Source: Gimesia chilikensis (GTDB lineage Bacteria > Planctomycetota > Planctomycetia > Planctomycetales > Planctomycetaceae). From it: a stretch of DNA of 64,000 nt. Below, piece after piece: positions 6,396-15,352 of this stretch; position 1 is the stretch's first letter, and every line of letters begins with the position of its first letter. The stretch covers positions 5,007,748 through 5,071,747 of the forward strand of contig NZ_CP036266.1 of the NCBI RefSeq assembly GCF_007744075.1, written 5' to 3'. Below the pieces are notes generated by a model. That model ran no database searches. It was not told where the DNA came from and saw only the letters and a program-made list of their open reading frames with translations. The translations under genes and the position numbers were made by a program.

Positions 6396-9346
6396 TCAAC
6401 TTCTTCCAGCAAATCTCGGAAGCCTGGAGTACATGGATGCTGGCGGCGGGCTGGCAGGCTGCACTGTTGGCGGGATTCGTATTTGTACTATTGCTTCTCC
6501 TACGACGCTGGATCAGTGCTCCCTTGCGGTATGCCATCTTACTGGTTGTGCTGCTCAAATTTGCCACTCCACCTTTTCTGACGCTATCGACCGGCTTCTT
6601 TTCACAGTCATCGGCAATGCATCAGCAGGTTGTCAGGGTGCCCCCCATCTACAGTGTAGAAACTACTTTGCTTACGGAGGACAATTCTTCTTCTGCTGTG
6701 CGCGGCAGAGTGCGGAATTCAGAATCAGCGGAGAATATTCAGGCTCAAGAGACTATCCCTCAACCTGGAGCCTCCCCTGCCCCTGTCGTTCCGAATCATT
6801 CTGCGACAGCAAAATTCAGCTGGTCTGCTTTCTGGTTGTGCCTGTATGTCGGTGGCGTTGTTTGTGCCCTGGTCGTTCTCATGCGTCGTTACACGGCGGT
6901 GAGGCGGATTGTGCGGTCCAGTGCGCTGCAAGAGAGTGGTACACTGCATGCGGAGATCGCGCGGATCGCCGGTTTATTGAACATGAAAACAACGCCTGCG
7001 TTACGTCTCTCCGATGAAACGGACGGTCCCTTTGCCATCGGCACCTGGCATCCGACGATTGTACTCCCTCGCGGGCTGGCAGAAGAATTGCAGGCGGATC
7101 AGCTGACGATTGTACTGGCGCATGAACTCGCGCATATCCGCCGCCGGGATCTGCTGCTGGGTTGGTTCGAAACCCTGGTGAGTATCGTGTGGTGGTTTCA
7201 TCCGGCCCTGTGGTGGTTACGCCGTTCGCTCAGACAGACTCGCGAGGACTGTTGTGATGATCTGCTGCTGGCCAGGGAGCTGGCACAGCCGGAACGGTAT
7301 TGTGAAACGCTGATCGAGGCGGCGACTCGTCAACACAGCCGACTGGCAGAGCCGCTGGTTCTCGGGTTTGTGCATCGCGAACATCCTACCGCGCGGCGAA
7401 TCAGGCGGTTGATGGATGCGTCGCTCTTTCGGTCAGATCGCCTGCGATACCCTGCCCTGTTCCTGGTGGTGCTGATTGCCTTGATCATGTTGCCGGGGAT
7501 TCAACCGGAAAAACAACCGGTTAATTCTACCACGCTGGAGGGGATCGGCGGCTGGAGGAATCTGGCTTTTCAGCTTGATAAAAAAGAAGAAGCGGTCATT
7601 GAAGAGTGCAAGCAACTGTCACAGACCTATTTCCATTTGCGAAGCGATAAACGAGTATTCAACGATCCAGAGACGCGTGACAAGCTGACCGCAATTCTGA
7701 AACAGAACCCTCAATGTTTCTATGCTCAGTATCTGCTGGGGACGTGGTATCGCCTGCAAGGTAATCGGGAAGAAGCGCAGCGACTGATTCAACAGTCGCT
7801 TGAGAAGGCCCCTGTCGTACTGACACAGACCTACAAACTGGGGACGGAAAAACCGGCCGCCGGTATTGAGATCCCTGCTATTTCGATCGAATGCAATCGC
7901 GTAAAGGACCACTACCTGGATCCGAGTCTGAAGCTGCAGTATGTCGGTCTGATCACCGATGCCAACGGTACCGTACAACTGCCCGTGTTTGACACCGTTT
8001 TTCGTACGAGCAGCCAGTCTTATCCTGAAGGGTATCAGGCCGAGTTTCAGAACCTGGGCTGGTTTGAATCCAAGTCCCGCCAGGGGACCTTGCCCGATGT
8101 TCTGGTCTGGAAGACCTGGTCGCGTCCTCGGGACTTCACCCGCACGGCAGCGGAATCGAACTGGCTCAAGGACGCGGCAGGGACCCGCAGCCTGGAACTG
8201 GACCTGGATGAAAATCGCTACGCGATCGGGAGTGTCTCTCGCGGACAGGCGGACGGCACGTTCCTCAGCGAAGATGGCAAAGGTCATTCCGTCAAATCGA
8301 CCAGTGGCCCCTTGCCTGAACTGTCGAATGCCGCTTACATGGACCACGCGCTGATTGAACTGGTGTCTCCGGCCGAGTCGCAGTTTGATCTCGAACAGGT
8401 CAACGTGCTGGACTCACAGACGAAGGTTCCTTTAAGGAGTTTTCAATATGGTGCCGGCTTTACCTGGGATGATCCGCGACGATTTCACCTGTTCTCACTG
8501 TGGGAGCGGTTGCCCAAGACGATTGATCTGGTGCTGAAGGTCTATAACTACGAGGCGGACCATTTTCGGTACAAGCTTCCGGCCCAGGTGGGAGCGACCA
8601 TACAACATGCCGGAGCGACGCTGGAAATTAAATACCTGGAGTCCGGCAATCATTTAGGCTGGAGTTCGAATAAAGGCTTTTATGGTGAGGCCCAAAACAA
8701 GCGGAATACTTCCGAAACGATCATCGATCTGGTACAGGGAGAAGGCTTTCATGCGACATTATGGGTTGTTTCCAAATCCGGCCGCAGAATCAAGCTGGAT
8801 CGGGGTGGCTGGTCTTCGGGCAACGTGGGAACTCCCCCGATTCGGATCATGCTGCCCCTGGGCGAGATCGACCATTTTGAACTGTTACCCAATGTCGCTG
8901 CCCAGACAATCTACTTTGAGCAACTTCAATTACCGACGCGTGAGACGCCACTGGATCAACAAGTGCCGGAGATTGTCTTTCCGGTCAAGGGGCAGGCCCG
9001 GAAGTTTACTTCTCATGTCCTGAGTCCCCTGCTAATCCATTTTGAAAGCCTTCGGGGAAATCTCTATTCAGGAATGAGTTCAAGTGCGCAAACTTTCGAA
9101 TTCCAGGAACGTGCACCAGCAGATCAGAATCCGGAATTTCAGTCGACGATCAGCTGGTATTATTATGCGAACGTCGAATTGAAACATCGAATCGATGTTG
9201 TCGCCACAGACGATGCCAGGAATTCGTCGGGAAGTGGCTCGAATTGCAGTAGCGGCTGGGGAGATGCCGGCTACAGGATCCGTAAGTTACCGCTGGAACA
9301 GATCGACTCCGTCCGGATGAAAACACTGTCTCAACCGGCCGACTGA
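6392..9346 (+). CDS. M56-family (BlaR1-like) membrane metallopeptidase with large C-terminal region
   Basis: The protein has 984 residues. Hydrophobic segments lie at about 18-38, 45-65, 143-163, 257-280 and 355-370. The zinc protease motif HELAH is at 244-248 (VLAHELAHIRRRD), followed by the REDCCDD element at about 284-290, typical of M56. After the last TM helix come about 600 residues predicted to be outside: a short TPR-like helical pair (NPQCFYAQYLLGTWYRLQGN) and then beta-rich sequence of unknown fold. No penicillin-binding SxxK sensor was recognised, so the stimulus is probably not a beta-lactam. AGGGGG precedes the start, which overlaps blaI-like by 4 bp. By family logic it would cleave the adjacent repressor on sensing an envelope signal. 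Confidence 0.9.
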   Translation: MINFFQQISEAWSTWMLAAGWQAALLAGFVFVLLLLLRRWISAPLRYAILLVVLLKFATPPFLTLSTGFFSQSSAMHQQVVRVPPIYSVETTLLTEDNSSSAVRGRVRNSESAENIQAQETIPQPGASPAPVVPNHSATAKFSWSAFWLCLYVGGVVCALVVLMRRYTAVRRIVRSSALQESGTLHAEIARIAGLLNMKTTPALRLSDETDGPFAIGTWHPTIVLPRGLAEELQADQLTIVLAHELAHIRRRDLLLGWFETLVSIVWWFHPALWWLRRSLRQTREDCCDDLLLARELAQPERYCETLIEAATRQHSRLAEPLVLGFVHREHPTARRIRRLMDASLFRSDRLRYPALFLVVLIALIMLPGIQPEKQPVNSTTLEGIGGWRNLAFQLDKKEEAVIEECKQLSQTYFHLRSDKRVFNDPETRDKLTAILKQNPQCFYAQYLLGTWYRLQGNREEAQRLIQQSLEKAPVVLTQTYKLGTEKPAAGIEIPAISIECNRVKDHYLDPSLKLQYVGLITDANGTVQLPVFDTVFRTSSQSYPEGYQAEFQNLGWFESKSRQGTLPDVLVWKTWSRPRDFTRTAAESNWLKDAAGTRSLELDLDENRYAIGSVSRGQADGTFLSEDGKGHSVKSTSGPLPELSNAAYMDHALIELVSPAESQFDLEQVNVLDSQTKVPLRSFQYGAGFTWDDPRRFHLFSLWERLPKTIDLVLKVYNYEADHFRYKLPAQVGATIQHAGATLEIKYLESGNHLGWSSNKGFYGEAQNKRNTSETIIDLVQGEGFHATLWVVSKSGRRIKLDRGGWSSGNVGTPPIRIMLPLGEIDHFELLPNVAAQTIYFEQLQLPTRETPLDQQVPEIVFPVKGQARKFTSHVLSPLLIHFESLRGNLYSGMSSSAQTFEFQERAPADQNPEFQSTISWYYYANVELKHRIDVVATDDARNSSGSGSNCSSGWGDAGYRIRKLPLEQIDSVRMKTLSQPAD

Positions 9347-9358
9347 GATGCGATTGCA

Positions 9359-10696
9359 TCAGAGCTGGTCAAACAGCGAACCCGACTGAGGTAGAAACAG
9401 GTTACTGTAGAGCCGGCTGGCGTAGACGTCGGTCATGCCTGAGACGTAGTCTGAGAGGATGCGTTTGGAGCCGGTGACTTTGAAGCTTGCGAATTCGTCC
9501 GGCTTGAGCAGTCGTTCCGGATTCTCGAGAATTGCTTCGAACAGTTTCTCCACGATCATCTGGCCTTTGAGTTCCAGGATCTGATTCTGACGCTGTTTGA
9601 TGACGTGCTTGAAAACGAAGTTCTTGAGAATATTCAGAATCGCTGCCGAGTCGGTTGTGAGGCAGGCATTAAAGCGGATCAGTTCATGCTCTCCCGATTC
9701 CAGATCGCGGATTTCGATATCGCGGATCAGTCCGCCTACGATATTGCTGATGCCGTGCTTGAGTTGTTTATGCGAACCGGAAAACAATTTCTCGGTATAA
9801 CGGGTGATGATATCGGCCAGTTCCGTCCCGGAATGATTCGGAAGCTGCTCCATGACTTCGGCTTCCCAGATCCGGTGAGAGACCAGTCCCATGGCGATGG
9901 CATCTTCCAGGTCATGCACGCCATAAGCGATGTCGTCGGCCAGTTCCATGATCGACGTATCGAAGGATTTGCGGATCGTTTTGGCGTGCCCGGTCGGATT
10001 GGACTTGAGTTCGGTGAGGATTGCGCGATCGGATTCCGAAAAAGGTTTAATGATCCACTCCAGGAGGTCGGCGTCATCGTCGTGAATACATTTAGGCGGT
10101 TTGTAAAGGGCGAGTTTCGAACTGGTGTCGCTGTGATTCGCCTGGACCTGGTCGTAGTTGGCGACCTCGGAATGCGTGGCCGGATATTTTAACAATCCCA
10201 GCAAAGTACGGCGGGTGAGATCGAGACCATGTTGTTCCGAAAATTCGCCCAGGCGACAGACGATGCGCAGGGTTTGCCCGTTGCCTTCAAAGCCGCCGTC
10301 CTGATACATGAATTTGTTGAGTGAGTATTCGCCGCCGTGCCCGTAGGGAGGATGTCCCAGGTCGTGTGCCAGGCAGATCGCCTCGATCAGGCTGTTGGAG
10401 GGAATCAGGGTAGAGATCTGATCCCGATGGCCAGAAAACCGCAATTGCGAAGCGATGCTGGCCCCAATCTGTGCCACTTCGAGGGTGTGGGTCAGACGGG
10501 TACGGTAGAAGTCGCTGTCCCCCAGTGAGAAGACCTGAGTTTTCGACTGCAGTCGGCGGAACGCGGACGAGTGAATAATCCGGGCTTTATCGCGCAGGAA
10601 CTGCGATTCGTAATTCTCCGAATCGGGATCGTTAAACGTCTTGCGGGGATAACCTTCTTCGTCCTCCCGTCGGCGTAATATCCAGTGATCTTCCAT
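9359..10696 (-). CDS. dgt: dGTPase-family HD phosphohydrolase
   Basis: The 445-residue protein is a deoxyguanosinetriphosphate triphosphohydrolase-like enzyme that hydrolyses dNTPs to deoxynucleosides plus triphosphate. HD-domain metal ligands are visible: LTHTLEVAQIG (His70), CLAHDLGHPPYGHGGE (His111, Asp112, His115) and a later Asp in ELADDIAYGVHDLEDA. The N-terminal RRLQSKTQVF segment is characteristic of this family. The length is typical. It converges on the M56 gene with only 12 bp between stops, leaving no room for a separate terminator. Confidence 0.92.
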   Translation of the reverse strand: MEDHWILRRREDEEGYPRKTFNDPDSENYESQFLRDKARIIHSSAFRRLQSKTQVFSLGDSDFYRTRLTHTLEVAQIGASIASQLRFSGHRDQISTLIPSNSLIEAICLAHDLGHPPYGHGGEYSLNKFMYQDGGFEGNGQTLRIVCRLGEFSEQHGLDLTRRTLLGLLKYPATHSEVANYDQVQANHSDTSSKLALYKPPKCIHDDDADLLEWIIKPFSESDRAILTELKSNPTGHAKTIRKSFDTSIMELADDIAYGVHDLEDAIAMGLVSHRIWEAEVMEQLPNHSGTELADIITRYTEKLFSGSHKQLKHGISNIVGGLIRDIEIRDLESGEHELIRFNACLTTDSAAILNILKNFVFKHVIKQRQNQILELKGQMIVEKLFEAILENPERLLKPDEFASFKVTGSKRILSDYVSGMTDVYASRLYSNLFLPQSGSLFDQL

Positions 10697-10840
10697 TATG
10701 GTCTCAAGGTCTCTTCTGATTCAGCTGCAGCAGTTTTGTTATCTTACACGGTGCGGGATTATACACAGATCCGGTGCAAATCAGAAGGAAGTGAGTCCGC
10801 TGGAACGGAGATGTCTTTTACTTTTCACAAAGCGACTCGA

Positions 10841-11707
10841 TTAATGAATCTGCGGCCAGTGGTCAGGAACGATGAAAGCCCGTTCGCTTTCGAGATAGTA
10901 TGCGTCGTGTGCGGTTAAGACGCTGATCAGAATCGGGCGTGTTGACTTTTGGAAGTGCTCTCCGAGGTGGTGGTGCAGTTCGTCAAAATCGATCAGAGCA
11001 GGATCTGTGCTAATACAGAATGAGGGGGAGAGCCAGTCCGGTTTTTCACGAATGAGGAAACGAGGACTCGCCCCCTGATTTAATAGTCGATCCAGTTCTT
11101 TCAAGTGGAGCCAGACCCCCTGGGCATGCTGCGGAGAGAGATGGTCCGGTAACTGCGTGTGACGTTCGTGATCGGGATGATAGAACAGCCAGCCTTTGAC
11201 GAAGGCCTCTCTCCGGATGACATCCGGGAAATGCTGCTGGCTCAAAGGGAGCTGATGCGCGAACAGTCGTCGCATCTTCCTCTCGAAAGTATCTTTGACA
11301 TTGGGACCGACAAAGTGGCTACCCGTCGCATTGACCGCGGGGCAATACAGATAGAATTTCACGGCGGTTTCCCAGTGTGTCAGGACGCCCGCTTCGTCTG
11401 TGAACAGGAAATCAATTTCGCCGATGGTCTGCTGATTTTCAAACACCTGCTGATGCTGGGCTTTGATATTGACGCCCCGGATCCGCTCCAGCCAGTAGAG
11501 AACGAGTCCCTCGAAATATTCGCCAATGCGAAAGCGGGCATAAGGTGCCAGAAACGCTTCCAGTTCCCGCAGGTCGATCTGGTTAAGTGGGGGCAGATCA
11601 GGAGGCTGGATCCTCTGTTCCGGCTGCGTAATGAGCGAGGGACTTTCGATGGCCCATTGCAGGTCGCGGAGCGCGCGGGACTGTCTGAATTCAGGTTCCT
11701 GATGCAT
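10841..11707 (-). CDS. DUF1853 family protein, possible PD-(D/E)xK-fold
   Basis: The protein has 288 residues. It matches the DUF1853 pattern: RIGEYFEGLVLYWLE (about 70-85), GEIDFLF, HWETAVKFYLY and GPNVKDTFERKMRRL. The GEID...E-T-A-V-K arrangement resembles a PD-(D/E)xK nuclease core, so a nuclease-like fold is plausible but activity is unproven. ATG 11707 is chosen because the longer frame to 11788 would read through the strong terminator of the upstream operon and add a hydrophobic leader not expected for the family. No partner is obvious. Confidence 0.8.
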   Translation of the reverse strand: MHQEPEFRQSRALRDLQWAIESPSLITQPEQRIQPPDLPPLNQIDLRELEAFLAPYARFRIGEYFEGLVLYWLERIRGVNIKAQHQQVFENQQTIGEIDFLFTDEAGVLTHWETAVKFYLYCPAVNATGSHFVGPNVKDTFERKMRRLFAHQLPLSQQHFPDVIRREAFVKGWLFYHPDHERHTQLPDHLSPQHAQGVWLHLKELDRLLNQGASPRFLIREKPDWLSPSFCISTDPALIDFDELHHHLGEHFQKSTRPILISVLTAHDAYYLESERAFIVPDHWPQIH

Positions 11708-11734
11708 AACACAGACAATAGCGAGCACTGGGAA

Positions 11735-11791
11735 AAATAAAAAGGGTGGGAGCCCCATGCCCCTCCCAGAAGCATTAAAGCATCCCACCCC
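11735..11791 (-). terminator. Rho-independent terminator of the Tad-like operon
   Basis: In the minus-strand transcript, the arm GGGTGGGA pairs with TCCCACCC across a GC-rich loop and is followed by TTTTTATTTTT. On the plus strand the arms are 11744-11751 and 11783-11790. It sits just after the stop of the last Tad-like gene. Confidence 0.8.
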
Positions 11792-11824
11792 GGGCCTCTC
11801 ATTTCCGGGCTCTCTCGGCCGGGC

Positions 11825-12928
11825 TTATTCCACCATTGCCGGAGCTGCGAAGGCCCCTTCCACAAGATCCGTAGTAATGCTCAGATCGGTCTGTGGCTTC
11901 AACAAGGCATCGTAAAGATGCGACTTCTTGATACGCAGATAAGTATTTTTATCCCCCCCCCAATGCGAGTCGATCACTTCGCAGACCACCCAGCCCACGA
12001 CGTGGAATTCCACGTGACTGCCACCGCTTTCCGCGGAATCATAAATGGGAATCAGACGTTGCTGTCCTTCGATGGCTTTGATAGCCAGTTTCAGACCGGA
12101 GGAGAGCCCGGGGTCACCTGACATAAATAATGGAACCCGACTGTCGATGTATTCATTCGAGGGAATGCGTCCCTGCCCGTGCAGTGCATCCAGGTCATCC
12201 TGCCTTAGCCCATTTAGAATCTGATCCCGCATATCGGAGGTACTGTTCAGACTCCCGCCGATATCGAGGGTCCCCCAGTTCCCGGGGATCGTGGCTCCGA
12301 TATTGTCTTCCAGCCGCCCATCGCCGTAGATGCTCCAGACATCCCCCAACTCGGTGTTATCCCATTCCGACTTGGGAATGGTAAAAGGGAGGACCCCGAC
12401 GCCTGGTGTCAGCAGGCTGCCCTTCTGCAGGATAGCCGTCGAAGAGGCACGGACGGCGGACTCGTTGATTCCCAGGATACGGGCGAAGAACAACGAGACG
12501 GGCGAGTTGGCTGTCTGGTCGAATCTCAATGTCACGCGAACGGTATCGAAGGTGCCCCAGTCCAGAATGGTGAAGTCGTCGTAGACTGAGGAGGGATCAT
12601 AGCGACCGATTTCGATATCGGAATCGAGGACGACGAAATCGGGAATGTCTTTCAGATTATAGGCGACATACTCGCGAACCCGCGCACGGACTTTTACCAG
12701 GTCCTGGTAGCCGTCTGCATCGGGTAAAAGATCCCGTACCGCTGCCAGTACAGCCGCATCCGCAGCACGTTGCAGGTCGGCTCTTTTTTTGAGGAGGTAT
12801 CCATAGTCAACTGTGAACGCCACCATTCCCAGCAGAGGAACCATCAGTACGGCCGTGAAGACCGCAATTGCGCCTTTGCGATTCCGTCGCTGTCTGTTTT
12901 TCGCGATTACAGTCCGATGAACACGCAT
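11825..12928 (-). CDS. TadG-like pilus-assembly protein
   Basis: The protein has 367 residues from ATG 12928. A basic leader (KNRQRRNRKGA) precedes one TM helix (AIAVFTAVLMVPLLGMVAFTV) with the Tad/TadG signature and the following DYGYLLKKRADLQRAADAAVLAA amphipathic helix. The rest is an extracytoplasmic domain. AGAGAGG upstream supports 12928; an alternative ATG at 12988 overlaps the previous stop as ATGA and would add 20 residues. TadG/TadE proteins are minor pseudopilins of Flp-type (type IVc) pili. It is the last gene of the three-gene operon. Confidence 0.85.
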   Translation of the reverse strand: MRVHRTVIAKNRQRRNRKGAIAVFTAVLMVPLLGMVAFTVDYGYLLKKRADLQRAADAAVLAAVRDLLPDADGYQDLVKVRARVREYVAYNLKDIPDFVVLDSDIEIGRYDPSSVYDDFTILDWGTFDTVRVTLRFDQTANSPVSLFFARILGINESAVRASSTAILQKGSLLTPGVGVLPFTIPKSEWDNTELGDVWSIYGDGRLEDNIGATIPGNWGTLDIGGSLNSTSDMRDQILNGLRQDDLDALHGQGRIPSNEYIDSRVPLFMSGDPGLSSGLKLAIKAIEGQQRLIPIYDSAESGGSHVEFHVVGWVVCEVIDSHWGGDKNTYLRIKKSHLYDALLKPQTDLSITTDLVEGAFAAPAMVE

Positions 12929-12984
12929 GTTCTTTTGCCTCTCTACCTGATTTCTACTTATACCTGCTCTGATTTCGCTTGCAG

Positions 12985-13482
12985 TCATTCACGTCGCATT
13001 ACGGTGGTGGTCTCGACGGTTCTGGCGTCCAGTCCTGGAAACCCCGTTAACCAGCGGACCGAGTCGTAGCGAAAGATGACCTGAACCGCGACCGGCTCGC
13101 CGGACAGCAAGGTTGTCAGATCACCATTTAAAACTGCTGTCAGATCACCTTCGAGCAGTGAGATATTCAGACTGCGGTAAACATTGACCGTTAATGCACT
13201 GTCAATTTCTGTAGCCGAGACATGGGGAAACTGCTGGACGAAGTAATTAAAGACAGCAGCCCGAACTTCGGACCGATTGAGAGCCGTATTCTGAGAGGCC
13301 TGTCGCGCTCCCGCATACGAGGCGTCGTTGACGACCTGGGCCATATTCACAAACTGACCAGAGTCGATTGCTCCCAGGGTAATCAGCACCAGTAATGGTG
13401 CCACCAGGGCACACTCTACTGCTGCGACGCCTTTTCGTTGAGAAGATTTCTGAGCTAAAGCTGTTTTGCGTTGGGTGAGCAT
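12985..13482 (-). CDS. TadE-family pseudopilin (second copy)
   Basis: The protein has 165 residues. The N-terminus has a TadE-like leader and TM segment (KGVAAVECALVAPLLVLITLGAID) followed by an amphipathic helix (QVVNDASYAGARQA). In TadE/TadF proteins a prepilin peptidase cleaves before the hydrophobic segment, with Glu at +5; the VE in AAVECALVAP fits that Glu. It lies 40 bp downstream of the other TadE gene and just upstream of the TadG-like gene. Confidence 0.88.
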   Translation of the reverse strand: MLTQRKTALAQKSSQRKGVAAVECALVAPLLVLITLGAIDSGQFVNMAQVVNDASYAGARQASQNTALNRSEVRAAVFNYFVQQFPHVSATEIDSALTVNVYRSLNISLLEGDLTAVLNGDLTTLLSGEPVAVQVIFRYDSVRWLTGFPGLDARTVETTTVMRRE

Positions 13483-13522
13483 GCTTCAGTTCCTCCCGCT
13501 GTTTCGATTGTTGAGCGGACGG

Positions 13523-13963
13523 TCATTCCCGTTTCATCGTCGACTGTCCTCGCAGGACAGACTGATTCAAGAAGCGGGGAACTATCCAGGAAACGTCGGA
13601 GTAATTAACTTCGACGGTAGCTGTGATGGTGGTACCAGATTCCAGCCCTTCAAGCTCGGTCGGCTCAAAATTGATGCGGCAGAGGCCGGCATCATTGGCA
13701 CTGGCGATCGTGGCCTGCATATGATTGCGGATAATGGCTTCCGCGTTAGAAGTGGTAATGGTGCCGACAAGCACGGCTTTCCGGCACCCGGCCCGGGCGG
13801 CGTCGGTCAGGGCCTGTTTGACCATACCCATGCGGGTAAATTCAACCAGCCCCATGATCAGCAGAAAGAACAGAGGAGCGACGATGGCCATCTCAACCGA
13901 GGCGGCACCAGAACGCTGATGAACATGACGCAATCGTGATTTGATGTGTTGCGTATTCTGCAT
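13523..13963 (-). CDS. TadE-family pseudopilin (first gene of operon)
   Basis: The protein has 146 residues. The basic leader RLRHVHQRSGA is followed by ASVEMAIVAPLFFLLIMGLVEFTRMG, the classic TadE motif (Glu at +5 and a second Glu after the TM helix). A compact C-terminal domain with two cysteines follows. It is the promoter-proximal member of the TadE-TadE-TadG set. No prepilin peptidase, secretin or ATPase gene of a Tad system is in the window, so the partners must lie elsewhere. Confidence 0.9.
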   Translation of the reverse strand: MQNTQHIKSRLRHVHQRSGAASVEMAIVAPLFFLLIMGLVEFTRMGMVKQALTDAARAGCRKAVLVGTITTSNAEAIIRNHMQATIASANDAGLCRINFEPTELEGLESGTTITATVEVNYSDVSWIVPRFLNQSVLRGQSTMKRE

Positions 13964-14242
13964 GATTCTGATTTCTCTGGAATGCTTTATCTATCCAGCA
14001 TTAAGTTTACCCCATTTTTCAAGATGAGTGTTTTTCTCCTGATTTTCCTGAGAGAATCTGGTGCGATCCCTGTTTGACTCTGCGATTGGATGAATTGTGC
14101 GGGATGTCCCGACGAAAAAATGTTTTCCTTTCTCAACAAGTCACTATACAATCGACGGCTAGAGAATGCAGGCACACCATGAAAACATGTGAGTTAACGT
14201 ATTGGATTCTGATCCCCGCTACTGGTATGACTGGAGACTGCC

Positions 14243-15340
14243 ATGATTAAACTGTCTGCCTGCAGAAGCATTATTTTCGTCTGGCTGATGCTGTTTTTCT
14301 TGCCAGTCAGCCCGTCCGCAGCTCCTCAGCGTGACAAGCAGTCGGAACAAGACCAGGAACTGCAAGCACTGATCAACAAGTTGGAACAAAATGAAGCGTT
14401 CTACTCAGAGCTGGAACTCAAACTAAACGAGAATTACCAGCAGCCGCCTGGTAATACCCGCCCCAAGTGGAAGGTCGAAAATGAGACGGAATACTCGATC
14501 CTGGTTCAGGGAGAGAAATTCCGCCAGGAGGAGATCACTGCGGGGAAATTTCGATTAGTGCCGTCGCCCCCCCAGAAAAATCAGAGGCACTTCCTGGAGG
14601 GGATGAATACGACACTGACGCTGTTTGACGGAACCACCTATCGTCGCTTCCATGAAATTGATCATGAATCCGCGCGCGCGGTAGGTCAACGCAATCAGAA
14701 CAAACTGGGAGAAATCTCAGATTTACCCAAGCGAATGGAAAACTACGGACGGCCGCACATGCTGCTCGAGAGCTCACCCCACGTCCCGCTTTCGATTTTC
14801 TTGAGCGGAAAGAAAGCCATGGTTCATTTTCCAGGATTACCAGTTCACCCCAAGCCATTCCAGGTCAAAGCCTGGATTGAAGGGACGGGGGAGATTCAGG
14901 GATTGAAGTGCACCCAGGTCGTGGTCGAACGGTTGAATGACAGTGGTGTCCGGTTCTCGAAGCAGATCTTGTGGCTGGCCCAGGAGCGGAATCTGATACC
15001 GGTGAAGATCGTAACCTATTACGACCAGTTTTCACGAGAGAAACCGATCAAAGAGGCGTTCGTCGACGAATGGCAGCAACTGGGTGCCGGCGTCTGGTTC
15101 CCGCGTCAGGCTCACATCGATCGCTATAATCTGATTTTATTCAAATATAATGGTAGCTACGAGATCGACTGGCGGAGACAGTACACCGTTCAACAGATCA
15201 CGCTCCATCCGAAAGTGCAGCAGCAGGATTTTTCGGCCCTCATGTTTCCCCAAGGGACCACGGTGAGATCCCGGTTCAATCATCAGCAGCGAAAATATAT
15301 CGTCGGTGAAGAGAAAATAAGACCGGCGGAAAAAGAATAA
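14243..15340 (+). CDS. Secreted LolA-like protein, family A copy 1
   Basis: The protein has 365 residues with a signal peptide (about 1-27, ending SPSAAP). A short coiled region (LQALINKLEQNEAFYSELEL) is followed by beta-rich repeats such as YSILVQGEKFRQE, LTLFDGTTYRRF and WLAQERNLIPVKIVTYY, then a conserved GAGVWFPRQ element. The sequence pattern resembles LolA/LppX-type half-barrels, which in planctomycetes occur in secreted proteins of unknown ligand; this is inference. GGAG seven bases upstream supports the start. Paralogs lie at 15353-16396 and 18547-19596. It is probably cotranscribed with the next gene, 12 bp downstream. Confidence 0.75.
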   Translation: MIKLSACRSIIFVWLMLFFLPVSPSAAPQRDKQSEQDQELQALINKLEQNEAFYSELELKLNENYQQPPGNTRPKWKVENETEYSILVQGEKFRQEEITAGKFRLVPSPPQKNQRHFLEGMNTTLTLFDGTTYRRFHEIDHESARAVGQRNQNKLGEISDLPKRMENYGRPHMLLESSPHVPLSIFLSGKKAMVHFPGLPVHPKPFQVKAWIEGTGEIQGLKCTQVVVERLNDSGVRFSKQILWLAQERNLIPVKIVTYYDQFSREKPIKEAFVDEWQQLGAGVWFPRQAHIDRYNLILFKYNGSYEIDWRRQYTVQQITLHPKVQQQDFSALMFPQGTTVRSRFNHQQRKYIVGEEKIRPAEKE

Positions 15341-15352
15341 AAGGAGTTCCCC

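Noticed and set aside
7619..8347. 242-codon minus-strand frame
   Set aside because: Antisense to the M56 protein C-terminal region; no protein features.
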